The position numbers and the translations under genes were made by a program. Shown here one piece after another: positions 48,301 to 61,387 of a stretch of DNA of 64,000 nt (position 1 is its first letter; each line of letters begins with the position of its first letter). Below the pieces are notes generated by a model, which saw nothing but the letters and a program-made list of their open reading frames with translations, was not told the DNA's origin and did no database searches. Origin of the DNA: Stichopus chloronotus (lineage: Eukaryota > Echinodermata > Holothuroidea > Aspidochirotida > Stichopodidae); contig CM037838.1 in NCBI GenBank assembly GCA_021234535.1, positions 14,816,195-14,880,194 of the forward strand, given 5' to 3'.

Positions 48301-50015
48301 CAAGCGGAAGGTTTACTTTGGTCATGTAAGTGAACACACGCGGTCGCATCCCTGTTCTGGGGCTAGTCAGTACTACGAAGACGGATGGAAATGAGAGATA
48401 CACGAAAACTAGCTTTTACAATTCGTCGCTTTCCATAAACAGTGTTTGCGTATCCGTAACCACATTTTTTTTCACCAAATTCCCCTGGCCTGATCTCTTA
48501 CCGTTAATAGTAGATGACCACTGACGGTTCTTGCCCGTAATGGTAGATATCTAAACATTGTTGTGTTATAACACGATAACACAGGTTTAACTAGTCAACA
48601 GATAATAACCCAGAGCAGTTTTTACTGTGTGTATGGTATCAATATATTCGCGGTCAATCTGTACCTGCTAGGAGAATTGGCCGCATCTTTCTAATTAATC
48701 GAAGCCCCTAGCTTCGATTCTTGGATTTACTCAGCTCGTCGTGTGAATTTTTTTCTCAGTTTCACCTCCGTTGGTGCCCACGAATAATTGCGTTATACGT
48801 TCCTGAGCACACAAGTATGTTGCAGATTCACCGTGAAGGTGAACAGTGACGCAGACATTTTTATTGTTTCATTAAGTGCTAATCGCCATTTTAGCCTGCT
48901 TGCTGGACCCTTTGAATTTTATCATAGTGTGTAAAACTGTACCCTTTCGAAATATTACCGACTTTCACTCAGGGAAAGTAGGGGATTTGATTGATTGCTT
49001 CAAGTCGTTTCCACCTACCCAGCATTCTGTTCATTGTCGCTTCAAATTGGTACTGACAGTGACATATGCGGCTAACGCGCAAGCTGCCCGGTGGCAGTGA
49101 TGACCACCATACTACGACCAACGATATATCAGTGCGATCATTGTGTTCCTTCTTTTCACTTCGCTACTTGAAGAAGTATCTTCAGTTTACGGCCAGAATC
49201 CGTTGCTGGCGGAGTTTATTAGGCCTAGCAGTACCTGCATCACTCCCGCTTCGGTTTTCACAGAGTTTGTAGGTTAATATATATGCAGGCATTACTTGGC
49301 ATCTGTGAATTCACTTTGGTGGTGTTTCGTGTGCGTTCTCGGAGCCATACCTATAGGTGGCTCTTAGTGCGTGCCGTTATACCACCTAGGCCAAGCTTAT
49401 TTGTTTGTGTTACAGTTTGTCAATCTCATTTTAGATGTACACATCTCGTAGCCTAAGCCGTACGTGTTACTGTGAGGATCTGTAATCATGGGTGCAGCAT
49501 GTGTGTTCACAGTCCCAATGGACTTCGATGTACTTGCCTGCAAGTTCAATTCTTCTAGTTTTGTTTGTCTTCACTTTGCTCTCCGTCGGTCATCTTTATC
49601 ACGCTCCATCATCGAGCCAGAATTGAATGCATAGGACTATAAATCCTTTTTGTCACATATTTTAAGAAAATTAATAACAATTGCCTCTGACCACACTGGA
49701 GTCCAATTCCTCGGGATTCCCTACAAACCACCAATTATCTCTCCCATCGGACTTACCGCACACTAAGGTATCGACCCTCGACAGCCCCTCGTGCAAGATA
49801 CTGTAATACTGGGTACTTTTTTTGTTTATTCTCTACGCCGAAGTTCTCCGTTAACTGCACTGCGGAGGCTGTGCGTTCTTTTGTTTCGTGCAAGTGCTCA
49901 ATTTAGTGTCTTAGTATTGCCAAGAATCTGCGCCAAGTGAGCCTTGCTGCACTCTAGAAAATTGAATATCTATGGTGGGAACCAGACGATCGGTTCGCTC
50001 TCGTCGGTTGCTTCA
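42400..50015. other. Intergenic stretch, no gene seen
   Basis: Homopolymer G or C runs (about 42275, 43397, 44630, 44690, 45298 and 45658) and otherwise unique sequence. Open frames are short, and none shows a domain or splice context I trust. Confidence 0.5.
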
Positions 50016-50019
50016 AAGG

Positions 50020-50400
50020 CCCTGAAATAGCAGTCCGGATGTGCGCTTGCCTTTGGAAAAAGGGAAGGAGCCGATGTTTACTGGCAACGGTTGTTAGGGG
50101 GACGTAAACAGCGATGGTTTTCCCAGACTCCTCGACTCCTTCTGAGGCCAGGAATAGAAGTCCGGATGTGCGCTTGCCTTTGAAACAAAGGAAAGGAGCC
50201 GATGTTTACTGGCAACGGTTGTTAGGGGGACGTAAACAGCGATGGTTTTCCCAGACTTCTAGGCTCTGTCATAGGCCGGGGAGTAGTCCCAGGTGCTTAT
50301 CTGCCCTGGGAAGAAGCCTACGAGTCGATGTTTGCTGGCAACTGTTGCTAGGGGAGGTAAAGATTGCAAATTTTCTTGAAATCGTCGAGGTCTACCGCCA
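50020..50400 (+). repeat. Minisatellite A, 127-bp unit, three copies
   Basis: AGTCCGGATGTGCGCTTGCC occurs at 50032 and 50159 (period 127), with a third diverged copy starting near 50284. Shared blocks include GATGTTTACTGGCAACGGTT and CGTAAACAGCGATGGTTTTC. Clearly GC-richer than the surroundings. Confidence 0.9.
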
Positions 50401-50639
50401 GAGTATCGCCACGTGACCAAAGACAGCGGGAAACCGATGGTACAAAAGGCCTGACCGTGCTCATGAACGGGCAGTTGGAAAGAGTTAGAGCCAGAGTCGT
50501 ACAGTAGACCCGGACCGTGAAGTCAGAAGAGAACTACTGGAACTGCTGGTTCAAAGTTAGCGTCGACAGTTTTCTGGTTTCCGTCTTTCGACTGGATAGG
50601 TCGGGAATCATCGGCTAATCGGCTGTAGGTAATCAATGG

Positions 50640-51055
50640 GATTTGCCGTGAGACATTCGTTCATTGTTAGCGGCCGCAGTCTATCCATAGGCCTTGCTGT
50701 CGGCCCTTTGTTTATTGTAAGCGGGCACACTTTATTCGATTGGTTTCCAGGGTAGCCGTTTGTGTACTATTGGCGGGCACAGTCTTTCCATAGGAATTGC
50801 GGTTGGCCATTTGTTTATCGTTAGCGACCACAGTACACCCACAGGACTTGCGGTCGGCCATTTGTTTATCGCTGGCGACTACACTCTCTAAATAGGAATT
50901 GCTGTTGGCCATTTGTTTATCACAAGCGGGCACACTTTATTCGATTAGTTTGCAGGTGGCCGTTTGTATACTGTGAGCGGGTACGGTTCATTGATAGGGT
51001 GGCCGGGGGTATATTGTAAGCGGCCACATTTAGTGTTGGGGGCACAGTCTATCAG
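50640..51055 (+). repeat. Minisatellite B, 51-bp unit, about eight copies with higher-order period
   Basis: Units like GGCCATTTGTTTATCGTTAG, then CGACCACAGT, recur at 51 bp. The pair of units around 50721 (GCGGGCACACTTTATTCGAT) recurs about 205 bp later at 50926, that is, four units on, showing higher-order structure. Because 51 is three times 17, a minus-strand frame stays open for 73 codons (50712-50933, 17-residue repeats containing DKQMAN). Confidence 0.9.
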
Positions 51056-51059
51056 TAGG

Positions 51060-51245
51060 ACAAGGCATAGATGACAGCGCTCGTGGACGAGTGGGATTGC
51101 TGTCGCAGACGTTGGAGAACCGGTACACAGGTAGACGCCAGCGCTTGTGGACGAGGGGATTGCTGTCCCAGACATTCGACAACCGGTACACAGGTAGAAG
51201 TCAGCGCTTGTGGACAAGAGGGGTTGCTGCCGCGGACGCCGCACT
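51060..51245 (+). repeat. Minisatellite C, 63-64-bp unit, about three copies
   Basis: Units containing AGCGCTTGTGGACGAG, GGATTGCTG and ACCGGTACACAGGTAGA recur at 63-64 bp. The array directly follows minisatellite B. Frames stay open on both strands, so coding is not indicated. Confidence 0.85.
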
Positions 51246-52549
51246 ATATTGTTTCATTTGCTAACTAGTTATATCACATTGATTATAATTTGATTGTACA
51301 TTAATTGATTACAGTCACTGCGAATGAGCACACCAATTATATTACAGGGAAACGTATCTACCATCTTTGCTTCCTGTTTAGCCTGTGTTGTTTCTGGGCG
51401 CACCCTACCGTCCCTTTATTTCTCCCCTTGCCCGGCTAATCGCCCATAGGAACCCACGTCGGAAGTGGCATTACAATACTTCATATTAGAGATTCCATAT
51501 ACCTATCATGTGATTGGTGACGGCCTGGCTACAATGATCACCTGCTGGTATAAAGTTAACTGATAACAAGTCCCTACCATCAAACGGAAGATGAGCCGAG
51601 ATGGATATTGTGATTACACACTTATTCAGTAACACGGACTTCCGGAAGAAGTTCAAATCTCAATGTTACTGGTTATGGCTAGTTTTTAGTTATTTATTTA
51701 TTCTTGTCTTTCCTCTCGTTATTTTATTGTACACATCTAGCTAATCATTAATCAATGCATGCTGTCATTTCCTCTTGGCCGAGTTTGATGATGTGTAAAA
51801 AAACTATAATTTGAACTGTTTTTCCTTGATTCTTTTGAAATTTTCTTTTTTATCTCAATACATCACATGTATAAAAATATTGTCACGCTAGCTAGAGTTT
51901 CTGGTATTCTTTTAAAATGGTGCCAGGGCCTCGATCCATAATCAATGTGTATAAAACTTCCCCATCGTGCTTCTCTACAAGCTAGCAAAAGACGTTACTA
52001 CTTTAGTTGTAAAGAAAATACTTACCATAAGTCGATTTTTGCAAATTACTGACCGTAAATAACCTGAAACATTTAAAAAGGTAGATCTTATTTCATAGTT
52101 TTGCACACGGTACTTGCATAAATTATAGAGATGAGCCCGGACTGTAGTTTTTTTAAGCTCCCACTTCAATTTGTTGTGATTGACGCGTATAGTAGTAAAG
52201 GACAGTGTACAACTTAAATTGTATTCTCAACTTCAATGTAAAGTACAAAAGCAGAATGTGAGACGCCAGGTGTGCATTAATTTAATCACAGATATAAGCT
52301 GTTCAATTAGCTCAAATGTATTTCATTAGTTGTCGACTCCAGTTCAATATCATTCACCTCGCAACATCATTTAAGTCATTACAAATTTAGCTCGCTCAGA
52401 AAAGAAAAAAATGCTTTGATTCCAGGTGGTTAGCCTTCCACATTTTCGGAGAAGGTGAGAAAAAACTCAAACCAATTGACATAAATGAATACACCTTGTT
52501 ACATTGGTAACAAGGGATGGCATGCAAATGAATTGAAGAGGCAGAAGTC

Positions 52550-52625
52550 TAATATTTCGTTAACCAGATTCAACCAGAATCAACTAGATGCATCAACCAG
52601 ATCTACATCAACCAGATTCAAACTT
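52550..52625 (+). repeat. Short ATCAACCAGATTC tandem repeat
   Basis: About five imperfect copies of (A/T)TCAACCAGAT-type words. Confidence 0.7.
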
Positions 52626-55600
52626 CTATGTTTTTCGTTGTCGATCTCTTCAATTACATTAAACAATCAGAAGTATTGAGATTCAGTAGCATTGCTGCTC
52701 TGGTTGTCTTTTAAATCGATGTGAATGTGTAATGCATGACTGCCACTCATTTTTGCTTTATTTCGTGAACTATACTTACGTGATAGAAAAAACTGTTACA
52801 GTTCAAAAGGCCACTGGGGTCTTCGCCATCTCAAACTCACTACAGATTTGGTTTTAATGTGAACTGTCACACAGATTGTACAACTTTCGCACCAAAGTTT
52901 CGTTCGTACCTGCATGTTTTTAACCCTACTATAGTGATAGGGATGGTGACAACAGGCTGATAGGGGGTCATGATAAAACACAATTATCTCTTGCCTTTTG
53001 TTTTTGTTTTTTTGTTTTTTGCAATGTTCGCTCAAAGACCCTGCTGATTTTGTTTTTTAAATTGATCAAACACTTTCTCATTGCCCTTGTTAATTGCATA
53101 TGTTACTGTGTCACCGTATATGCACCGCAGTCTTGGATGCGTCTTACGTGTGATTGTAGGCAATAAGAGACAATCCAAGAGGGTAAAGATATTATAAAAA
53201 AAACACTGCAGTCTTTCCATCGAGAGTTCTCAATGTCAAGTTACTCCAGGCTTGAAGGATATCCTACATATATTTCAATTCGGGAACCGAATCAAGTATT
53301 TAGGGATATCTTTCTAATGTTAACGTTTACATTGCAACAGGAATGGGGCCAATTACTACTTTTCAAAAATGGTTTAAATGGTTGTTTTCACCCAAAATTC
53401 TTGCCAACTGTGACCAGGTTACCTCTTGACTGTTTTGACTTGACATTCTTTCAGAATAAAAATTACTCATAAAAAATTATTATACAGTAACCGTGTGGAC
53501 AAGAATGGGTCTGCATAAAATCCTAATTCGTTTAATTTTAGTCAAGCTTATCCATCTATAATTGATAGGACTACAATATTTGAGTCATACAGGTATTACT
53601 TCTAGTAGAATTAGTCAGTATGACGTCATTAAATTTATCTTCGTGTTTAAAAATTTTGACTATAAGTTTCGTGTTTCGATAAAACGTATGTGAAACGTGT
53701 CTTTACGTATATCCAGCTGTATATGTGTCCTTTGTATATAGTGTCGTAAACATTCAGCCACGGAGTTGATTGTATTTCATTCCGTGGTGGGCATCCTAAG
53801 CTTATTTTCGCCTTTTCTGTCAAAGAAAAATCCCCCAGCCCCATCATTTTTTTGTATAAGGTTAAAGGTAATGAAGTAAATTGAGATGGGGCATGCAATC
53901 TTTTTTGTTATGAAAGTTTTGTCACTATAGTGTTATTACTGCTACTACCGCTTATGTCTGCAATTGTCATAATAACATCTGCAATCCAAAATGAAACGTC
54001 TCGTACAGACATCCGTACGTTAAGAGGGACCTATCTGAGAACAGTACGGTATACCGTCCACGGTATTTTGTACGATATCTTTGTGAAACTTCCAGTGGAA
54101 GAAAGTTGATGGTATACCCCTTGCACAAAAGACTGCTGGGAGAAAGACGAAAACCCCATTTTGAAGCTAAAGCACAACAGAAATTTCGAGATTTTGAGGT
54201 AAGCCTTGAGAGAAAAAAAGATACATTTTGGTATTTTATTTGCGAGTTTGAATCACTTTGGTTCTGTTCTGATACATGTATCAAATTTTATTTGTGCCAT
54301 CTATGAAAAGTTATTTTTCCAGCAAGTAATATGTTTCAAGTCGATTCCATTTGTCTGTAACTCATTGCTACTAGATGTGAAGCTAGAAGTACAATGCTGA
54401 AACTGTCACTTAAATACCTCTATCTTTCCAAACACTTCTTGGAAATAAGGCCAGTTGTTACTGGACTTATTACTTTGTTAAAATAGTTAAGGGGTTGATT
54501 GATCATAACTAATGGAACGCATTAAATTCAAATAACAAGTAATTAAACCACCGAAACATTTTCCTTCTGTTTAACATCCTAACCATGATAATGCTTACAC
54601 ACCATGTTGGTAGTAACATACCAAAATACTGATATCTGCATAGGATACTTTTGCTACAAGTTCAACTAACGTTTTCAAATATTTTTCCCTTTTTGACTTA
54701 ATGTAGTGACAATTTTTGATGTATGTTTTCTCATAGTTCGTTTTATTGTTCATTTAACTATTCTTTGGTTTAAGTTATTCATCTTTTGCCTCTTGATTTT
54801 TTTTTCAGGAAGTTATTTATTTATCTTTCAAATAGGTTTGTTCAATGAATGGTTCTTTTCCATATTTTTTGCCCTTTGTTCGTTCAATGCTATAAGGGTA
54901 CCATTGTCTATGCCCTTAAAATGCACCGCGAAATTATCAACGAGTAATCGTCGTAAGAGGGAGATAGCAAAATTAAGCAAAATAAATTACATATACTATA
55001 CTTGAAAAAAAAGATAATAATCCCCGTTGTTGAGAGCATGCAGAGACATTACCCCAAGTTTTACCTTTTATTCCTCTTTTTGTCACACGCACACAAAGTA
55101 TGCACGTATCACTCCCGTGCATAACGGCAAAAAACATGACAGAAGAATGCTTCCATGGGGAAAAATACTGCATTTCATACTTTCATACTTTCATTTCATA
55201 CGGTAGTTTGAATACGTGAAACCAGTTTGACAGATCATTGGGCCCATTACAAATACCACAATCAAGCGCCCTGTGATCAAAATTACTGCTAAGATTTTTA
55301 GCTTTCGTTCTGTCTGTCTCAATTTATAGATATTCTTGTCCGATTTGATATACAGTCAAGTAGAAATTTATTGATGTTTACTATATTTTAAGGTCAACTG
55401 GGTGGCTAACCTAGCTAGCTACCCCTTTAGAAACAAAGTTGAAATGGATAAAGTTGAAAAGCTGGAGATATGATTGACGGTGCACGCCCTTGTGTGTGTC
55501 GGTTACAAACGTGTAAGTTCCAATCTATGCACACAGTCTCTCTGTCCACCATATTTGCTGAATATCGGGCCTTCTTTGCGTTCATACCAATCCATACAAA

Positions 55601-56102
55601 GGTTAGGTCTGGGGTAATCATATGGTGACGACATCTTCTCTTCGATTTAACAACATATGTATGTGCTATATTGAAATAGCCCTTGGAAGATAAATACAAC
55701 ATACACGGCACCCAGGCGCCCTGCAATCTTGGACAAAATTGCTTTGTCGTATGTTGCAAATATAAAACTAAATTTTAGGTGAGAGGATAACACGGAATTC
55801 CGCGCCCCTTTCCAATTTTGCAGCATTGGAAGGAGGAGCGGGCTGTCACAAGGTATTCTGTCCACGGCTGTTGTATCAGATCATCTCTCAAAGTGTGCAT
55901 GACAATGTAAGATGATTGTAATAACTTAAAGCCAAAAAATGTAGCCCTGCTTCTCTACTTCATGTGTCCTCTCTGCAGGATGAATAGTCATGTACTGAGT
56001 TACGCAAGTAGACTCCAGCCAAGTTTACCATAACGTTATTTCAAAACCAAAATATATTTTTTTTATTTACGTTGTTTTTACGCTATTTTATGTTTCTTAG
56101 TT

Positions 56103-56456
56103 TTAAAGGGAAATAGGGCGTTTGTTTTAGAGAAAACATCCATATTTTTGAAACCAATGTTTGTGGACATAGAATGATAGATTATTCAAAATAAGGAAGG
56201 ACAGTAGCCTTCTGTTAAAGAAATAAGCTCCTCACAGATAGAAATTGAGTTATTTCTCACTCAACACTAATTTGTTCACCCAAACTTTTCAGAATTCAAA
56301 TGATGCATCTTCCGTTGCTCATCACATGCATAATGTTTTAAGGAGATGAAGCTTTGGCAGATGTTTATTGATGACACTGAATGGTTTAACAATGATGAAA
56401 GCTACTTTCTTTTGTATGACATGTCGGTGTATTCTAAACGCCCTATTTCCCTTTAA
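56103..56456 (+). mobile_element. MITE copy 2, TTAA-flanked, 354 bp
   Basis: Begins TTAAAGGGAAATAGGGCGTT and ends AAACGCCCTATTTCCCTTTAA's complementary terminus at 56456. It is an intact terminal-inverted-repeat element of the same family as the copy at 31224-31580, which lies in opposite orientation. Shared interior words include AATGATAGATTATTCAAAA and AAGGAAGGACAGTAGCCTTC. Non-coding. Confidence 0.87.
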
Positions 56457-59016
56457 GACAAAATGCGGTTTTTTCTGTTACATTTTAGTAACGTTGTGAA
56501 GTTACGTAAATATAGCCAATTGATGAAATGACAATATACGTCTTGGAAAACCAAAAAGGCAACTAATTTACTGATATACAATTATCAATTTTTATTATAA
56601 TCTCGGAAAATGAACGATATATGTAGTAATAGAATGATAACATGCATGATTCTTAACTCTCATACATAGCAGCCTTAAATCAAGTCCATAAATTATTCAA
56701 ACTAGAGCTTATTATAGCCTACATTGATATTCAAACATGTACATCATAACACCTTTGAAGGATTCCATCATCATCTTTCTTATTTCCAATACCAGAAAAC
56801 TGATCAATATATACGCCAACAAATTTACCAATTCATTGCTATTCCGCATTGCTACATCAGGTTTCCTCTGTTAAATTTGTTTTGCCAGTGGGGTAACAAC
56901 ATGATTTTGAGTGGAAGTGGGGAGGGGGGGGGGCAAACATTGGATGAGAAAAAAATATATGCTCCGAAACTGCAACCCACCAATAAGGGGAATTAATTTG
57001 GCGTGAGTACAGAGACATTAAAAATCTACAGTTGGATTTGGGCCAACTTTTAGGGAGATGCCTCCATCTGTAATACTGGGTTCTCACTGGGTTCTTGCGC
57101 CTATGATTTTAGCGCCACACTGTTAAATGGTTTTGGTAAATGCCCCACTGAACTTCGCCGTGGCAAAGGGGTGTATGGGGGGTGTGTTTGAAATTTCTGA
57201 TGTTTTAGCAGGAGCTTAGATGCAAAGATTGTGACATTAGTCTGTGGGAAGTAATACCATGTATACCTATTTTGGAGACAAAAGTAATTGTTGTCAGCAT
57301 TGTCAAAAATGTTCAATATTCTTCCACTTTTTTTGTTCTCTCCACTCTTAAGCGACAAGTTGTGGGCATGTGCCGCTATTGGAGAAAGTCCGCTGTGCAC
57401 CACCCAAAATACTCTACACATGCATGCCAACTTGACTGCAGAGGTTATGATTACCGCAGCTTATATTAATAAAAATGAAACAAAAAAGATAAATTGCCCT
57501 TAACTCTCAAAAAAGTAAAATCTTCATGGTTACTAGGCCTACATATTCCGCAAGTGAAAGGTGAAAGAAAGATTACACTCAGCTGGTAGCGTCCATTAAT
57601 TCCCTGCTCTCAGCCACTCACATAGATACATGACGCTTAGTTAAATCTGATCTCCTGTCACTACTACCAACACCATGGTGCAGCCATTGACTGTACATGC
57701 AGTATGCTACATCGCAGTAGTAATGCAGTGACTCTATGTAAGTGCAGTAAAGCGTAAAGAAAGATATACCGTAATCTAGTTCAGAGTCTCGGAAATTAGG
57801 TGACACGCTGCCGCAGATTAAGTAGACATGGGGTGCCTCCTGTATACTTTTGGTGACGCACATATGACTGCTGTTGGTGTACGAAGTTTGTGGTAAATAT
57901 TGGAGTATAGATAAGTCAAAGCTCCTCTAATTCTATCGATCTCATTTTAGGACACCGTATTCAAAACTGTAGCATTTGAGAGCGACATATCATGTTTGGC
58001 CACAGGGTAGACCATGTTCCTTAAATACGATAGAGTATGATAAAGTGAAAAAAGAAACCAACAACAAATCAGCAGTACTCCTGAAAAAAAGATACATGTA
58101 CAGTGTGAAATATTTTGATTAACGTATGTTAACAGCAACAATTAAGTGTAAAATATAGGGAAAAGAGATGTCCTTTTTACAGGGAAATGTATGCAAACTT
58201 CCTATTGGCAAGTGCGTATAGTAGGTCGAAAGCACGAATTTCAACTGCTCCAGATATTCCGAAATTGCAGCAGCTAAGCATACACAGTTTCAATTGGCCA
58301 CTATATTTATAATACTAGCGAAATCGACTATCTGTTTTTTTTTTCCTGTGGTAAAACTTTGCACTTTGGCGTTCCTCGACTATCTTCGACTATATAGGCC
58401 ACTCAATAGACGGCTAATCGTGACTGATCGGTACTGTGTATACCAGGCCACTTCACCGTCAATGTTTCTTTCGAGCCTTCTTGATTCTCATAAGTCATTT
58501 ATCTCAATCTTACAGCAGTGTAGACAATTGTGAGAGCAATTTAGAACTCATTCAGCAAAGGAATGTCTGAATAAGACTCAAGTAGGCTTCAGTGGCAAGA
58601 CGACTGCCCCGTGATACAGTAAGGAACAATCAAAGTAAAGAACAGTGCGATATCCATCCCCACTAGATTTCTCGCCAAGTACAGTGAAAAACTAAAAAAA
58701 AAAAACATTTGTAGAAATGTGGTAATTATAATCAAGATGAAACGGGTAAAAGAAAAGTTGAGAAAAGTTATTATTCGACAGTTTTACCCAAATTAATCGG
58801 TATTAACCATTCAGTTGGCATGGCGTTTAGTTGAATTCTAACCTCAGTATACGATGGAAGATCGGGAGGTCTCGTTTTAAAATGACGAGTTTCTGCCCGG
58901 AAAAGTTGGAGCGTACATTTTAAGTATTACTTAAAAAGTCATTGAAAATTGAACATGTTATTACTGCACCATGGTAGAACTCGTCACTGCCCTTGAAGTA
59001 AGTCATGCGTAGAAAT

Positions 59017-59361
59017 TTAATTTGGGTATAATATAATAAGTACGATCACAGACAAGCAAGGACCCTGATATTTGATGGGAAAAGCTCGGAGATCATCAAA
59101 GTGAAGGCAAAACTTCACTACGCGGTAAGTTTCAATCGGCTTGTTGAAACCTTTGTTAGTGACGATATAGTCAAAAGGTTTCTCTTTGCGCACATGTCTC
59201 CCCATAGTTACATTTCTCAGTGATACCATGGGAACTGTCACCTCAGGCTTCATTTCCCCATCATATACCAGTTTAATGTCAATGGTGGACCAGATTTTTT
59301 CTCGACTATTTTCTGCAAAAGACGCGAACTCCTCCTTCTTGTCTGTGTTTCCATCTCGGTT
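59017..59361 (-). CDS. Hypothetical protein fragment, unrecognised
   Basis: A frame of about 114 codons between an in-frame TAA and a stop at 59017. The composition looks protein-like: charged and polar residues alternate with hydrophobic ones (for example KIWSTIDIKLVYDGEM and ETYRVVKFCLHFDD). There is no ATG at the 5' end. A weak AG acceptor (ctgataag) sits just inside the frame start. Below 59017 another frame reads protein-like for about 30 codons (MTYFKGSDEFYHGAV and on, 58920-59010), which would fit a frameshifted gene relic. It could also be an exon of the minus-strand neighbour. No family is recognised. Confidence 0.3.
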   Translation of the reverse strand, partial: NRDGNTDKKEEFASFAENSREKIWSTIDIKLVYDGEMKPEVTVPMVSLRNVTMGRHVRKEKPFDYIVTNKGFNKPIETYRVVKFCLHFDDLRAFPIKYQGPCLSVIVLIILYPN

Positions 59362-61134
59362 ACTTTCTTATCAGTTCCATTCGCTCATAAAGTAATAAAA
59401 CACAGGTAAACCTCTGCAACAGCGTCTTCGCGTTAAAACACTGGTACCAGCAAAATTTCTGATCAGATGTACCGCCTGGACAAATGAGGATTGTCTCCTG
59501 GACGGCAAAAAAACCCTCATTTTATCTCTGACTTCACGAAACGTAATTCGTCAAACGTCATACTGATGCTAAACTCACATCAAATGGAGCTGGTATACTC
59601 AAGATACTTCTGAAAAAAAAGGTATCGTGGCAGAGTGTACATGAAGGTATCCCCACTGACAATGCACTGGGTGTCTCAGATCGCGCAATGACTGGCAATT
59701 GTTGTTATGATGTTGAGAGCGCATTTTACGAGATACGTACCTTCCTAGAGGTGAGGGGTTGAAGACAGCGAATTTTTTTTAAAAAATAATCCCTCCCACC
59801 GTATCAGTCAAGCGAAAAATATGCAAAATATACTGTCCGAGAAGGAGATAACGTGAATAGTGGACGCCGTCTTAAAACCAAAGTTGAACCGAAGGCAAAA
59901 TGTTTACACGAAAATTGAATAAATACAAACTATAAATACACAGTCCCCCCAAAACGTAAGGTATATGACTAAGCGAATAGCAAGGAAGACGGAATAAGAA
60001 CTAAGTTTTCACTTTTCGAGTCTGGTCCACGAAAGTTTTTAAAAGGGGTTTTCTCTCAATGAACAATTATGGTATGAGGAAGAAACAAAAGAAAGAAAAC
60101 AGAATAGATGCAGCAAGAACAAAAGGGAGTAACCATTGTAAACAATGAGGAGTTACAGTAACGTGAGGTCATTCTTTAATGTGTTTTTGAAGGAAAAATG
60201 CTTTAGCTTTTTCTTACATAAGTTAAGGCTAGGAGGTTTCTTATGGAATCAATGAAGTTCGAGAAGGGTACACCTGTTATCCAGGAATGTGCAAACAAGT
60301 CCTGTTGATGCAAGCTGTAAAAGGCCGTCTTTATGTCTAGTAATGTATGAATGGAAATTTGCTATTTGTATGAAAGAAAGAGGTAAAATCATCAGGTATT
60401 ATACTCTTCTTATGTTTATACAAAACGTGCCCTACCAATTAAGCACAACTTCAAATAAAAGAAAAGAGTAATGAAAACAAGGTACATTCTCTGTTTACTG
60501 TTATGACCTCCTCCGGGAGAGTTTCTCCTGCAAAACATATTTGACTTTTTCCTCAAAATTATTCTTAGACACTAAAACCAAACACCACAGAGGAGACTAT
60601 AGCTCGCTCTCTTCTAAACCTACGTAATCTTGATTAAAGGACTTATTTCTGTTTTGTGCTCATAGTAAATACGGTTTACATGTAAAATTCCTCTGGTCAA
60701 ATTGTCTCTTAGAAAAAGTAAAATAATAATCAGAAAATCAGTCGGCCTTAAGATTTGATCACTTACAACAAAAATGACGTACAAATCATTTTAAATACAT
60801 TCACCCCCACACTCTCCATCCCTCATTCCTCACCCACCCCGAGCAGATGCTCAAGTCTGCAATTGGTTAACGTAGGACGAAACATTTTAAGGTCGTTAAG
60901 AATGTCGTAAGTCGTGTATCATATACCAATGTCTTAGCGATACTCACTAACAGGATGAGTTTCAAGTCGGATAAGGAGGAGAGCGTCAAATACATTTGAG
61001 CCACCGCCAACCTCATTAATTTACTTTGTCGCCATATCGTATCATGGTACAATCACCGAAAACCGGAACTTAGAGGTTGGCATGATGAATGTGATGAAAT
61101 ATTTCCGAACCTCCGATCCATATGCCTCACGAGA

Positions 61135-61387
61135 TTACTCATGTGTGTTGGTTGAACTTATCAACGCTACGCAAGAACGAACAAGCTCGTGAGATCGTCT
61201 CTTCCAATCCAACATTGAAAGGTTACAAGAAAGATCATCTTTAGTTGTAAGATCTGGAGAAGGTTTACGTGGTATTGTTTTGGTTAAATAGTGTTGTAGT
61301 CGTTTGAGTCGATTTACGGGGAGGGACGAAGGACATGTCCCCAGATTTTGAAAAGAGGGAAAATTAACACATTTGTCCCCCTTCACC
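61135..61387 (-). CDS. Candidate terminal coding exon of an unrecognised gene
   Basis: A strong acceptor (tttttcttttaattttag) precedes a frame open for 83 codons to a TAA at 61135-61137. After one base that completes a split codon it reads VKGDKCVNFPSFQNLGTC, and it ends near LDWKRRSHELVRSC. The frame needs a phase-2 upstream exon, which the segment at 63486-63545 would supply. The basic, leucine-containing C-terminus has no domain I recognise, and no AATAAA was noticed after the stop. The open frame actually continues upstream through the acceptor to an ATG-like start near 61458, so an unspliced short ORF is the alternative. Confidence 0.35.

Larger units (their letters stand above)
51250..58900. 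other. Intergenic stretch, no gene seen apart from MITE copy 2
   Basis: Unique AT-rich DNA. Short frames on both strands have no recognisable features. Confidence 0.5.
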
